A DNA stretch of 64,000 nucleotides from a virus, in the IMG/VR virus record IMGVR_UViG_3300048838_001413, positions 1 through 64,000 of that record; one strand, written 5' to 3'. Under the pieces are notes generated by a model. The model made no database searches. It saw only the letters and a program-made list of their open reading frames with translations, and had not been told where the DNA came from. The translations under genes and the position numbers were made by a program. Positions 14,379-20,657 of this stretch are shown piece after piece. The first letter of the stretch is position 1. Every line of letters starts with the position of its first letter.

Positions 14379-14585
14379 TTAAACGTTTATAATTATCCTG
14401 GGCGCAATGTCCCAAAATTTACTTTCCGGTGTGTCGGCCGGTGCTGTGAATGATTTCCGGTATTCTTGTCCGGTATCTCTCTCGTAATAAGAGAAAACAG
14501 CCCATGCAACCTTTTTGCGGCGATCTTTGCTATCCCTGCGGGAATGATCGTATTTCTCGAGGGATTTTCGGATTAAGTGCGACAT
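14379..14585 (-). CDS. Hypothetical basic protein
   Basis: A 68-aa, strongly basic N-terminus (R-R-D-S-K-D-R-R-K-K), then a V-A-W-A-V-F-S-Y-Y strand. It lies 3 nt after the preceding gene. Unrecognised; middle gene of a three-gene unit. Confidence 0.55.
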   Translation of the reverse strand: MSHLIRKSLEKYDHSRRDSKDRRKKVAWAVFSYYERDTGQEYRKSFTAPADTPESKFWDIAPRIIINV

Positions 14586-14588
14586 TTT

Positions 14589-14831
14589 TTAGCCCTCCAT
14601 TGCGAAAAATACACGAACCTTTGCGGGAAAGTATTGCAGATTTTGTTCAGTGATTACCACTTTCCCTTTATATATCGCCATTGTGCTCTCGTAAATATAT
14701 TCGAGCTGTCGATAATGAATACGCTCGATAGGGCTGTTGTGGTTTTTGGCAAGTTCCTCGAAAGATTTAGTTCCGGCAGCTGTAGCCCGCTGCATGGTTG
14801 CCACCTCTCTACGCAAAAATGAAATATTCAT
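14589..14831 (-). CDS. Hypothetical protein
   Basis: An 80-aa protein, N-terminal half helical and basic, C-terminal half beta-like (A-I-Y-K-G-K-V-V-I-T-E-Q). First gene of the unit that continues into 14379-14585 and 14065-14367. Its pseudoknot leader ends 15 nt before the ATG. Confidence 0.55.
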   Translation of the reverse strand: MNISFLRREVATMQRATAAGTKSFEELAKNHNSPIERIHYRQLEYIYESTMAIYKGKVVITEQNLQYFPAKVRVFFAMEG

Positions 14832-14846
14832 GATATAAATAATTTC

Positions 14847-14913
14847 GGCAGGGGTAACGGAGGCCGGCTGCCACTCTCCAAATTTTTTCCAATTTTTTTC
14901 AAAGCCCTTTATA
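14847..14913 (-). promoter_or_regulatory. Leader: pseudoknot copy 13 plus block
   Basis: Arms GGCAG 14847-14851 / CTGCC 14868-14872 and GGAG 14859-14862 / CTCC 14876-14879. The block is CCCTATAAAGG, 13 nt, TTGGAAAAAATTT. Confidence 0.7.
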
Positions 14914-15676
14914 GGGATTTAATAATCCATTCCTTACGGTCGTTTTCCTCACGTTCCTCACGGGCTTTTGTTTCGAGTTTTTCAACCGATAGCATTAAAT
15001 TCCATACGAAAATTGAGCCCCGAAGTTCATCCATCATCTGCTGAACAGGTATCAAGCGCTTTTTAAACGATTGAATGAATTTATCTTTTGGCACCTCGGT
15101 TATTTTGCCATTATTCCCGATAAAGAACCGGTCATTTCCCAACACGCTCGAAAGTAAGCTAACAACCTCCAAGGTTACATCTTCGGCCTTAATTTCTCCG
15201 TTATATATCCACCGCAATCCCCTGCTTGTGAAAAATGATGTCGTTCTGCAAGCCAGTAAGCTTTTCAATGCTTTTTCAAGCTTTTCAACGCAAAATATAT
15301 TGGTTCCGGTATCTCTCATGCCGTAATAGAATTCGCCGGTATAGCCAGCAAGTTCTTTCTTATCGTGATATGTAAAATCACGATGAAAATGTTTCAGGTA
15401 AGGGGTTACGATTGGCTGTAATTGCTCATGGTAAGGCTTTACTATCGGGTTTACATAACCCAAACCGCCGAGAGTTACCCCTTTCATGTAATACTTCGAG
15501 CGGGTAAAGTGGTTTCGCTCTGCAATGCTCATTACGATTTCGCAAATGTGTTTTCCATTCACCTTAACCTCGAATTTGCAATAATTCGTGGTTTTAATCG
15601 AAGAGGTAAATTGTTCGGGGTTGCCGTATTTTTTCAGCATTTTCTCCCGCAAATTCGTGTAATTAATAGCGTTCAT
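14909..15676 (-). CDS. Hypothetical protein
   Basis: A 255-aa protein, unrecognised. It is mixed alpha/beta with many Lys and aromatic residues. The last ~40 residues form a charged helix (E-K-L-E-T-K-A-R-E-E-R-E-E-N-D-R-K). It follows the 30-aa membrane-protein gene by only 4 nt, so both probably share the block leader at 15797-15833. Its stop codon precedes the TATAAAGG block of the next gene. Confidence 0.6.
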   Translation of the reverse strand: MNAINYTNLREKMLKKYGNPEQFTSSIKTTNYCKFEVKVNGKHICEIVMSIAERNHFTRSKYYMKGVTLGGLGYVNPIVKPYHEQLQPIVTPYLKHFHRDFTYHDKKELAGYTGEFYYGMRDTGTNIFCVEKLEKALKSLLACRTTSFFTSRGLRWIYNGEIKAEDVTLEVVSLLSSVLGNDRFFIGNNGKITEVPKDKFIQSFKKRLIPVQQMMDELRGSIFVWNLMLSVEKLETKAREEREENDRKEWIIKSL

Positions 15677-15680
15677 GGTT

Positions 15681-15773
15681 TCAGGGTTTTAAGTTGATTA
15701 GCAATATTGTTGCGAAAAATACCATCGCGACAATTACAAACAATTTTTCGGCTGTTGACGGTTCAGTTTCCAT
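15681..15773 (-). CDS. 30-aa membrane peptide
   Basis: A 30-aa reading, M-E-T-E-P-S-T-A-E-K then a hydrophobic span L-F-V-I-V-A-M-V-F-F-A-T-I-L-L-I, ATG 15771-15773, TGA 15681-15683. A clean acidic N-tail plus one transmembrane span, a block leader directly upstream and tight coupling to the next gene support it. Function unknown. Confidence 0.45.
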   Translation of the reverse strand: METEPSTAEKLFVIVAMVFFATILLINLKP

Positions 15774-15796
15774 TTTCGTAATTATTTTCGGCATTT

Positions 15797-15833
15797 GTGA
15801 AAATTTTCCAATTATTTTAAATTCGCTTAATAG
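15797..15833 (-). promoter_or_regulatory. Leader block without pseudoknot (degenerate)
   Basis: CTATTAAGC (one base longer than TATAANGG), then TTGGAAAATTTTCAC. A stub of the pseudoknot region (TCGGCA) remains at 15788-15793, but the rest is missing, so this may be a decayed leader. Confidence 0.45.
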
Positions 15834-16070
15834 TTATTCCCAATAAGCAATTTCAGACAACCGGTTCATGTTTTGCAAACCGGTGAAATGGTTGATAATT
15901 ACCACGCTGAAAATGAAATTAGACGGGATATTAAGTACATTCGAGCAATAGCACTTGGCAACATTTACCGATTCAAACGCAGCCCCTTTTTCGATGTGAT
16001 TATTCACATAATATGCAAGCCACGAAAGGGCTAAAAATTGCTGCGAGGTGAGATTTTTTTTGTAATCCAT
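15834..16070 (-). CDS. Hypothetical small protein
   Basis: A 78-aa protein starting M-D-Y-K-K-N-L-T-S-Q-Q-F-L-A-L-S-W-L, mostly helical with a hydrophobic segment (F-I-F-S-V-V-I-I-N-H-F) near residues 52-62. Not recognised. First gene of the left arm after the repeat-rich region; its pseudoknot copy 14 lies 16 nt upstream and the nearest block about 340 nt further. Confidence 0.55.
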   Translation of the reverse strand: MDYKKNLTSQQFLALSWLAYYVNNHIEKGAAFESVNVAKCYCSNVLNIPSNFIFSVVIINHFTGLQNMNRLSEIAYWE

Positions 16071-16086
16071 TTTCGTAATTATTATC

Positions 16087-16119
16087 GGCAGGGGTAACGG
16101 AGGCCGGCTGCCACTCTCC
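16087..16119 (-). promoter_or_regulatory. Leader pseudoknot, copy 14 (no adjacent block)
   Basis: Arms GGCAG 16087-16091 / CTGCC 16108-16112 and GGAG 16099-16102 / CTCC 16116-16119. A second partial copy (CCGGCTGTCGTTCAGC, 16142-16157) lies immediately upstream. Confidence 0.65.
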
Positions 16120-16556
16120 TTATTATTACGTATATATATAACCGGCTGTCGTTCAGCGGTTTACAAATGCAAAGTTAACACTAAATTTGCATATGTCAAG
16201 CATTTACAGAAATATTTTTTATTCAGCTGATTTTCAGTACTTTGCAAGGCTTAATATATATGTTACCGACATACTAAAAAATGCCACAATATAAGGAACG
16301 GGCGCGCACGAATGGATTATATAGTGCAGATACTTTTTGCTGCATACTGGATTATTTTTTACCCGAAAATTAATCACGGGAAAAATTATCCCGAAAATAG
16401 TTATTCACGTTTGAGTGATCGGCCAAAAATTTTCCAATTTTTTTAAAAGCCCTTTATAGTATTATTCAAACGCACGTGAACACACGTACACGTATAGCCA
16501 ACAGCTTGATAATCAAGCAGTTGCAAACGGCCGTTTACCTGGTAAGGGGGTAAAAA
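16120..16556. other. Gene-free stretch at the right end of the left arm
   Basis: 437 bp without a convincing gene. It holds a partial pseudoknot copy (16142-16157), an inverted repeat ATGCAAA/TTTGCAT (16167-16173, 16186-16192), AT-rich DNA and one TATAAAGG/TTGGAAAA block (16426-16458). A 23-codon minus-strand reading from 16345 exists but has no leader or context. Confidence 0.6.
16426..16458 (-). promoter_or_regulatory. Leader block, rightmost copy
   Basis: CTATAAAGG, 13 nt, TTGGAAAATTTTTGG in minus-strand sense. No start codon follows within the usual distance; the next gene begins at 16070. Its transcript would have a leader of roughly 370 nt. Confidence 0.5.
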
Positions 16557-16567
16557 TTGAGTAATTC

Positions 16568-17080
16568 AGGCAAACGATCAGGCAAACGATCAGGCAAACG
16601 ATCAGGCAAACGATCAGGCCAACGATCAGGCCAACGATCAGGGAAACGATCAGGAAACGATCAGGAAACGATCAGGGAAACGATCAGGAAACGATCAGGC
16701 AAACGATCAGGCAAACGATCAGGCAAACGATCAGGGAAACGATCAGGGAAACGATCAGGCAAACGATCAGGGAAACGATCAGGGAAACGATCAGGCAAAC
16801 GATCAGGCAAACGATCAGGAAACGATCAGGGAAACGATCAGGAAACGATCAGGGAAACGATCAGGCAAACGATCAGGGAAACGATCAGGGAAACGATCAG
16901 GGAAACGATCAGGGAAACGATCAGGCAAACGATCAGGGAAACGATCAGGCAAACGATCAGGCAAACGATCAGGGAAACGATCAGGAAACGATCAGGGAAA
17001 CGATCAGGCAAACGATCAGGCAAACGATCAGGCAAACGATCAGGAAACGATCAGGGAAACGATCAGGGAAACGATCAGGC
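16568..17080. repeat. GATC-containing tandem repeat array
   Basis: About 43 tandem units of 11-12 bp with the core ACGATCAGG followed by CAA, GAA, CCA or AA; counted by eye as 43 GATC sites from 16576 to 17076. The 11-bp units lack one base, so the frame shifts repeatedly. Every unit keeps GATC intact while the flanking bases vary (C/G/absent). It lies between the terminator of 17138-17626 and the first left-arm block. Candidate roles: replication origin iterons, a methylation-sensitive switch or methylase/SeqA-like sink. Confidence 0.9.
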
Positions 17081-17086
17081 ATAAAA

Positions 17087-17116
17087 AAAACCGGCCGCAA
17101 ATTTGCGGCCGGTTTT
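17087..17116 (-). terminator. Rho-independent terminator
   Basis: A perfect palindrome with arms of 15 bases (core CCGGCCGCAAA/TTTGCGGCCGG) followed in minus-strand sense by a run of eight T. It terminates the 17138-17626 transcript and insulates the GATC array. Confidence 0.85.
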
Positions 17117-17137
17117 AATACGGGAAAAAATAATTTT

Positions 17138-17626
17138 TTAGCTTAATGCCGCCTGAACATCGGGCAAATGTTTAACACTAAATATCCAGCCGGCTACCTT
17201 TTGGCCGTTTACGTTTAAAAACCCATTGAAGCGGCCGTTTAACGATTTTAAAACGTCCTTTATTGGCTTTGTGTCACCAATAACGGCAAAGCATTTTTCA
17301 GAATAGCTTATAATCTGAATTTCGGCGGGGGCTGCTGCTGCTTTTGCTTTTGGGGCTGCTGCTGCTTTTGGAAGTTGTTTTTTTACTTTTGGGGCTGCTG
17401 CTGCTTTTGGGGCTGCTGCTGCTTTTGGGGCTGCTGCTGCTTTTGGGGCTGCTGCTGCTTTTGGGGCTGCTGCTGCTTTTGGGGCTGCTGCTGCTGCTGC
17501 TGCTTTTGTTAGTACTGTAGTTGTTGTTGTCTTGTTTTCGTTAATTAATGCCATTATCATTGTAGCGGCATCTTTATCGCTGAGGTTCAGCGACTTAACG
17601 TAAGAAATTGTTTCATGTGTGTTCAT
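17138..17626 (-). CDS. Ala/Pro/Lys-repeat protein with C-terminal GWIFS domain
   Basis: A 162-aa protein in three parts. Residues 1-35 are a helical head. Residues ~40-100 are a repeat of P-K-A-A-A-A, like histone-H1 or Alba-type tails, built on an 18-bp DNA repeat. Residues ~103-162 are a compact domain with D-T-K-P-I-K-D, G-R-F-N, and G-W-I-F-S, a motif I know from many Bacteroidota phage and plasmid proteins. The basic tail suggests DNA binding. It is flanked by the GATC array and the 18-bp repeats at 17.8 kb, so it could bind either. Single-gene unit ended by the terminator at 17087-17116. Confidence 0.7.
   Translation of the reverse strand: MNTHETISYVKSLNLSDKDAATMIMALINENKTTTTTVLTKAAAAAAAPKAAAAPKAAAAPKAAAAPKAAAAPKAAAAPKVKKQLPKAAAAPKAKAAAAPAEIQIISYSEKCFAVIGDTKPIKDVLKSLNGRFNGFLNVNGQKVAGWIFSVKHLPDVQAALS
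17330..17515 (-). repeat. 18-bp coding repeat
   Basis: Tandem GGGGCTGCTGCTGCTTTT units (plus strand) encode the P-K-A-A-A-A repeat of the overlying gene. One unit is interrupted by a K-V-K-K-Q-L insertion. Copy number is likely unstable through slippage. Confidence 0.85.
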
Positions 17627-17778
17627 AACGTATTGATTTTAAGTGTGTTAGGTTCGTGACCGGCAGAACCTCGAAGCCGTTTGAAAGGACAAAGATAATA
17701 TACATTTGCTGCTTTTGTCAAGTGTTATTTTTTATCCGGCATATTATGTAATTGATTTTCAAGCTATTGACAAACGAA

Positions 17779-17797
17779 ATTTAGAATCATTCTAAAT
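17779..17797. promoter_or_regulatory. Perfect palindrome, likely operator
   Basis: ATTTAGAAT-C-ATTCTAAAT, perfect 9-bp arms around one base, typical of a dimeric regulator site. A TTGACA hexamer lies just upstream at 17767-17772. The gene it would control is not clear: the nearest minus-strand start is 17626, 153 bp away. Confidence 0.5.
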
Positions 17798-17834
17798 AAG
17801 CCGTTCTATGTGTACCCGCCTGGGCGCGCGATAT

Positions 17835-17906
17835 GTATCGCACATGCGAAACATATCGCACATGCGAAACATATCGCACATGCGAAACATATCGCGCACA
17901 CGAATT
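17835..17906. repeat. 18-bp tandem repeats with internal dyad
   Basis: Three copies of a TATCGCACATGCGAAAC-type 18-bp unit (17835-17852, 17853-17870, 17871-17888) plus a degenerate fourth. Each carries the dyad TCGCA-CA-TGCGA. The 18-bp period puts successive dyads on different helix faces. Confidence 0.85.
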
Positions 17907-18154
17907 AAATCACCCGCGCGAATCATTACGCGCGCGCGCGATCATTTCGCGAAGGTATTCGTATGTAGGTAGGCTGCATATATCACCGAACAAACCGCAC
18001 ACAAACACACCATTCCATTAGGGCAAGCGCGGGATCAATCAACACATAAACAGATCAAAAACGGTGGTTTTACGAGGGCTTACGGCCATATGCGTTTGAG
18101 CATGTGCGGTTTAAGCCCGGCTACATATGCAGGTAGAATGGATGGGATTTTGCC

Positions 18155-19870
18155 TTAAAAGCGAGGGTCAACGAAGGTGCTTTGGCGATGCAGGCGCGAG
18201 CCGTATTTTGTCCAGATGCGCTTGTCAACGGCATCGCCGAAGTGCGTAGCTTCTTCGGGGAGGACTGATTTGCGCTGCTCCGAACGCTTGTCTTTTTCGA
18301 ACTTGCCGTTTGTTTCGCGCAAGCCCGTGTTTGTCATGCTTATGAGCGTGTATTTACAGTTTTTGCCATTGAAAATGACCTTTGGGAAACCACTGTTTTC
18401 GCCTTTGAGTATGTTGAGCCAAAGCAGATATTTTTCGTGCTGAGGCGGTTCCATGCCCTTATGCACCTGCTGGCGAACTACCCATTTGTTTCGTATAAAA
18501 CGATCTATGGCTTGTTCGTTGTAGGGTTTTGAGTTTTTGGCATTGGGCTGGCGGTGATCTCCGTACCTGTCGCGGAAGTAAATGACTTCTTTTTTGATGT
18601 GATTTTCGTAGTATTGGCAGAAATCATCAACCAGGTCGTCGATCATAACGCCGGAAGATTCGTCGGGTTTGACGTAAAATTCGTTTATGACACAATCCAC
18701 GGGTTCAACCATGTTGTTTACGAAGTTGAAGTTCCGCTCCTGGCCAACGGAGAAGAGGCTGATCTTCGCGCCCCAATCGGGGCATACCTCGAGGGGTGCA
18801 TTGGGATTGCAATCGAGATCCATTTGGGAATTGTGTTTCCCGAGTTTTTCGAAATCGTAATTTGAGTTTAAGGCCAGTGATTGAATAAACGCGTCGTTGG
18901 TTGCGCTGTAGTACACATGGCGGGTGTTGTCGATGTGGTAGTAACAGTTTTCGACGCGATCGATAACCCAGTTGAGAATTTCGATAAGGAAAGTGAGCAG
19001 GGCTTGTTTATCGTATTCACGGACGATGTAGCTCATTCCAAGGTTTTCGATGTTGTCGAACGCATTGGCCAGGGTAAAGAGAACGCCGCTTTTGGAAGTG
19101 AACGGAGTAATTTTCTGCTTCAGGCGGATGATTTCGTTCCAAAGGGATTTGAAGAAAGCGCGGTCGCTGTTTTTGTAGGCTGAAATAAGGTCGAGCTGAA
19201 GTTTAACAATGCGGTTCCATATCTCGAAAAGCCTGATTCCGGCTTCTTCTTCGTAGTAATCGGCATATTGAAGGAGCCATTTTTGTTCGGGCATGAAGGG
19301 CATTGAACTGACGTACCTGAAGCCGTGGTGCTGTTTGATGGGGTTTTTACACCTGATGCCGAAATGTTCCTCGTTGCCACGGTTTGTGGGCGATGTTTCC
19401 TGATCGTATCGCTCTTTGTTGATGGTGAGGGCTTCGTCAACGATTTCGCGGTCAACGTTGGGTCCTCTGGAGCTTCCGATCCTTTCCTGGGAAAGCATGA
19501 GGAACCCGGTGCCATTGCTGAACGAAATGAAGTTTTCGTATTTAAGCACAGGCTCGAGAGGGGTAATGAAGCTTCGCGGTGGTTTTTGGCCGATCACGTA
19601 ATGTCCTCCGACACCGGGTTCGTACTTTTTATAGCCAATTTGTTCGAGAAACTTAAAGGTAGATGGGAGTGTACGTGTGAGCAGCTGGCCGTATGTTTGT
19701 CCGGTAATTGAACAAATAGACCGTGGCATTTCGCGCGAAACTTTGTTCATTTCCCAACCCACGATGAAGCTTTTCCCGGTACCACGCCCCCATATATCGA
19801 CTTCGGATTTTGGGTTGTTGGCAATGGAGATCAGCTGAGGATTATTGAGTTTAATGAGTTCAGGAATCAT
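18155..19870 (-). CDS. Terminase large subunit
   Basis: A 571-aa packaging motor. Walker A G-R-G-T-G-K-S at residues 28-34 and Walker B with catalytic acid I-V-D-E-A at 143-147 form the ATPase. The C-terminal half has the nuclease-type D-W-G-A-K-I (about 378-383) and later acidic clusters (D-D-L-V-D-D-F). It drives DNA into the prohead and cuts concatemers. It starts one base after the stop of the small-subunit gene, so the two are coupled. Last gene of the operon that begins with the glycosyltransferases. Length fits the family. Confidence 0.93.
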   Translation of the reverse strand: MIPELIKLNNPQLISIANNPKSEVDIWGRGTGKSFIVGWEMNKVSREMPRSICSITGQTYGQLLTRTLPSTFKFLEQIGYKKYEPGVGGHYVIGQKPPRSFITPLEPVLKYENFISFSNGTGFLMLSQERIGSSRGPNVDREIVDEALTINKERYDQETSPTNRGNEEHFGIRCKNPIKQHHGFRYVSSMPFMPEQKWLLQYADYYEEEAGIRLFEIWNRIVKLQLDLISAYKNSDRAFFKSLWNEIIRLKQKITPFTSKSGVLFTLANAFDNIENLGMSYIVREYDKQALLTFLIEILNWVIDRVENCYYHIDNTRHVYYSATNDAFIQSLALNSNYDFEKLGKHNSQMDLDCNPNAPLEVCPDWGAKISLFSVGQERNFNFVNNMVEPVDCVINEFYVKPDESSGVMIDDLVDDFCQYYENHIKKEVIYFRDRYGDHRQPNAKNSKPYNEQAIDRFIRNKWVVRQQVHKGMEPPQHEKYLLWLNILKGENSGFPKVIFNGKNCKYTLISMTNTGLRETNGKFEKDKRSEQRKSVLPEEATHFGDAVDKRIWTKYGSRLHRQSTFVDPRF

Positions 19871-19871
19871 G

Positions 19872-20465
19872 TTAAGTATTCATAATTTCCTCGGCCTGCA
19901 CGTCGGTTATTTCGGCACCTGCAAACAGAATACGGTTAAGTTCCTGAAGCGTTGCATCGGGAAGGCTTTTGAGTTTTGAGAAGTCGAGTTTAACTTCCTG
20001 ATTGTTTTGCTGAATGAGGATGTAGAACTCATGTTTTTCGGTGAGGCGCGGATCGTTTGGGTCGTCGGGTTTTTTGCCCAGGGCTTTAATGAGGTTGGCG
20101 TGCTCCATGGCAATAACGCGTTGCGCGTTGGGTTCGTTGTTGGTTTTTGCCCGGTCGATATTTTTGATGATGTCGTTAATGAGCCAGGTTTGCCAAAAGT
20201 CGAAATCGAAGCTGTGTATCGTGTTGAACAGTCGTTTGGCGATAGAAATATCGAGATAGGCACGCGACCGGCCTATCTCGGGATATTTGGCCATGTGCAG
20301 GGCGACCGCGTTTTTGGTAACGGGTGAGTTGTCGAGGACTCTGGCCGCTGAAAGGATACGGCTGAACATGACCTGTTGTTCGTGGTTAAGCGGCGATGCT
20401 TCGGGCGTAAGTATATGGGCTTTGATCAGCTCATAGTTTACTTCGTCGATTGGTGTACGTGGCAT
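19872..20465 (-). CDS. Probable terminase small subunit
   Basis: A 197-aa protein directly upstream of the large subunit. The N-terminal ~90 residues are helical, with a helix-turn-helix-like K-N-A-V-A-L-H-M-A-K-Y-P-E-I-G-R-S-R-A-Y segment, as in DNA-recognising small terminases. The middle is helical (oligomerisation) and the C-terminus acidic. Function is inferred from position, size and the HTH-like segment; no family signature was recognised with certainty. Confidence 0.65.
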   Translation of the reverse strand: MPRTPIDEVNYELIKAHILTPEASPLNHEQQVMFSRILSAARVLDNSPVTKNAVALHMAKYPEIGRSRAYLDISIAKRLFNTIHSFDFDFWQTWLINDIIKNIDRAKTNNEPNAQRVIAMEHANLIKALGKKPDDPNDPRLTEKHEFYILIQQNNQEVKLDFSKLKSLPDATLQELNRILFAGAEITDVQAEEIMNT

Positions 20466-20489
20466 TTTGCTGAGTTTTTTAGGGAGTTA

Positions 20490-20657
20490 TTACCACCAAA
20501 ATATTCCGCCCCAAATGAGGACGAAAATAATGAGGATGGCGAGGGTGATTTGAGCAATAATGTTTCGGAAAGATTTATCGCCGCTGATTTTGTTAAAGAT
20601 TTGAATAAGCAGCGCGGTGATTACAAATGTGAACGGAATCCATGACCAGTGTATCAT
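20490..20657 (-). CDS. 55-aa two-TM membrane protein
   Basis: A 55-aa protein starting M-I-H-W-S-W-I-P-F at 20655-20657 and ending I-F-W-W. It has two hydrophobic spans (about 6-20 and 36-53) joined by a short polar loop with K-I-S-G-D-K-S. Its ATG overlaps the TGA of 20654-21319 as ATGA. Two-TM topology and size fit small class II holins, but a place before the terminase is unusual for one. Function unassigned. Confidence 0.6.
   Translation of the reverse strand: MIHWSWIPFTFVITALLIQIFNKISGDKSFRNIIAQITLAILIIFVLIWGGIFWW

Larger units (their letters stand above)
17640..18154. other. Gene-free, repeat-rich stretch next to terminase
   Basis: About 510 bp without a convincing gene. It contains a TGTCCTTT-like box (17684-17691) without a matching -7 box, a perfect 9-1-9 palindrome (17779-17797), three and a half 18-bp repeats (17835-17906), and a run of alternating CG (17930-17940). 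Its position beside the large terminase gene makes it one candidate for a packaging or partition site. Confidence 0.6.

Noticed and set aside
66-16119. Repeated left-arm element as integron attC sites of a gene-cassette array
   Set aside because: The placement between small co-oriented genes is similar, but each copy has only one GTTAAC-type core, not the paired core sites of attC, and there is no integron integrase. The fixed distance to start codons also speaks against it.
16277-16345. A 23-codon minus-strand reading in the gap right of the left arm
   Set aside because: No leader, no neighbours coupled to it, low-quality peptide, ends at a TAG not otherwise noticed among the genes here.
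16557-17084. A 175-codon plus-strand reading of Ser-Gly-Lys-Arg and Glu-Thr-Ile-Arg repeats through the GATC array
   Set aside because: It starts at a TTG, changes repeat peptide with every 11-bp unit, and other frames are equally open because the unit has no stop codon. It is on the opposite strand to all neighbours. The DNA repeat, not a protein, is what is conserved.
17656-17691. TGTCCTTT-class promoter for 17138-17626
   Set aside because: The AAAGGACA box is present at 17684-17691, but 20 nt downstream in minus-strand sense there is CCGGTCAC, not a TAnnTTTG-like box. It may be a coincidence or a strongly diverged copy.
16568-17906. CRISPR array
   Set aside because: Repeats at 16.6-17.1 kb and 17.8 kb are directly tandem without unique spacers, and there are no cas genes.
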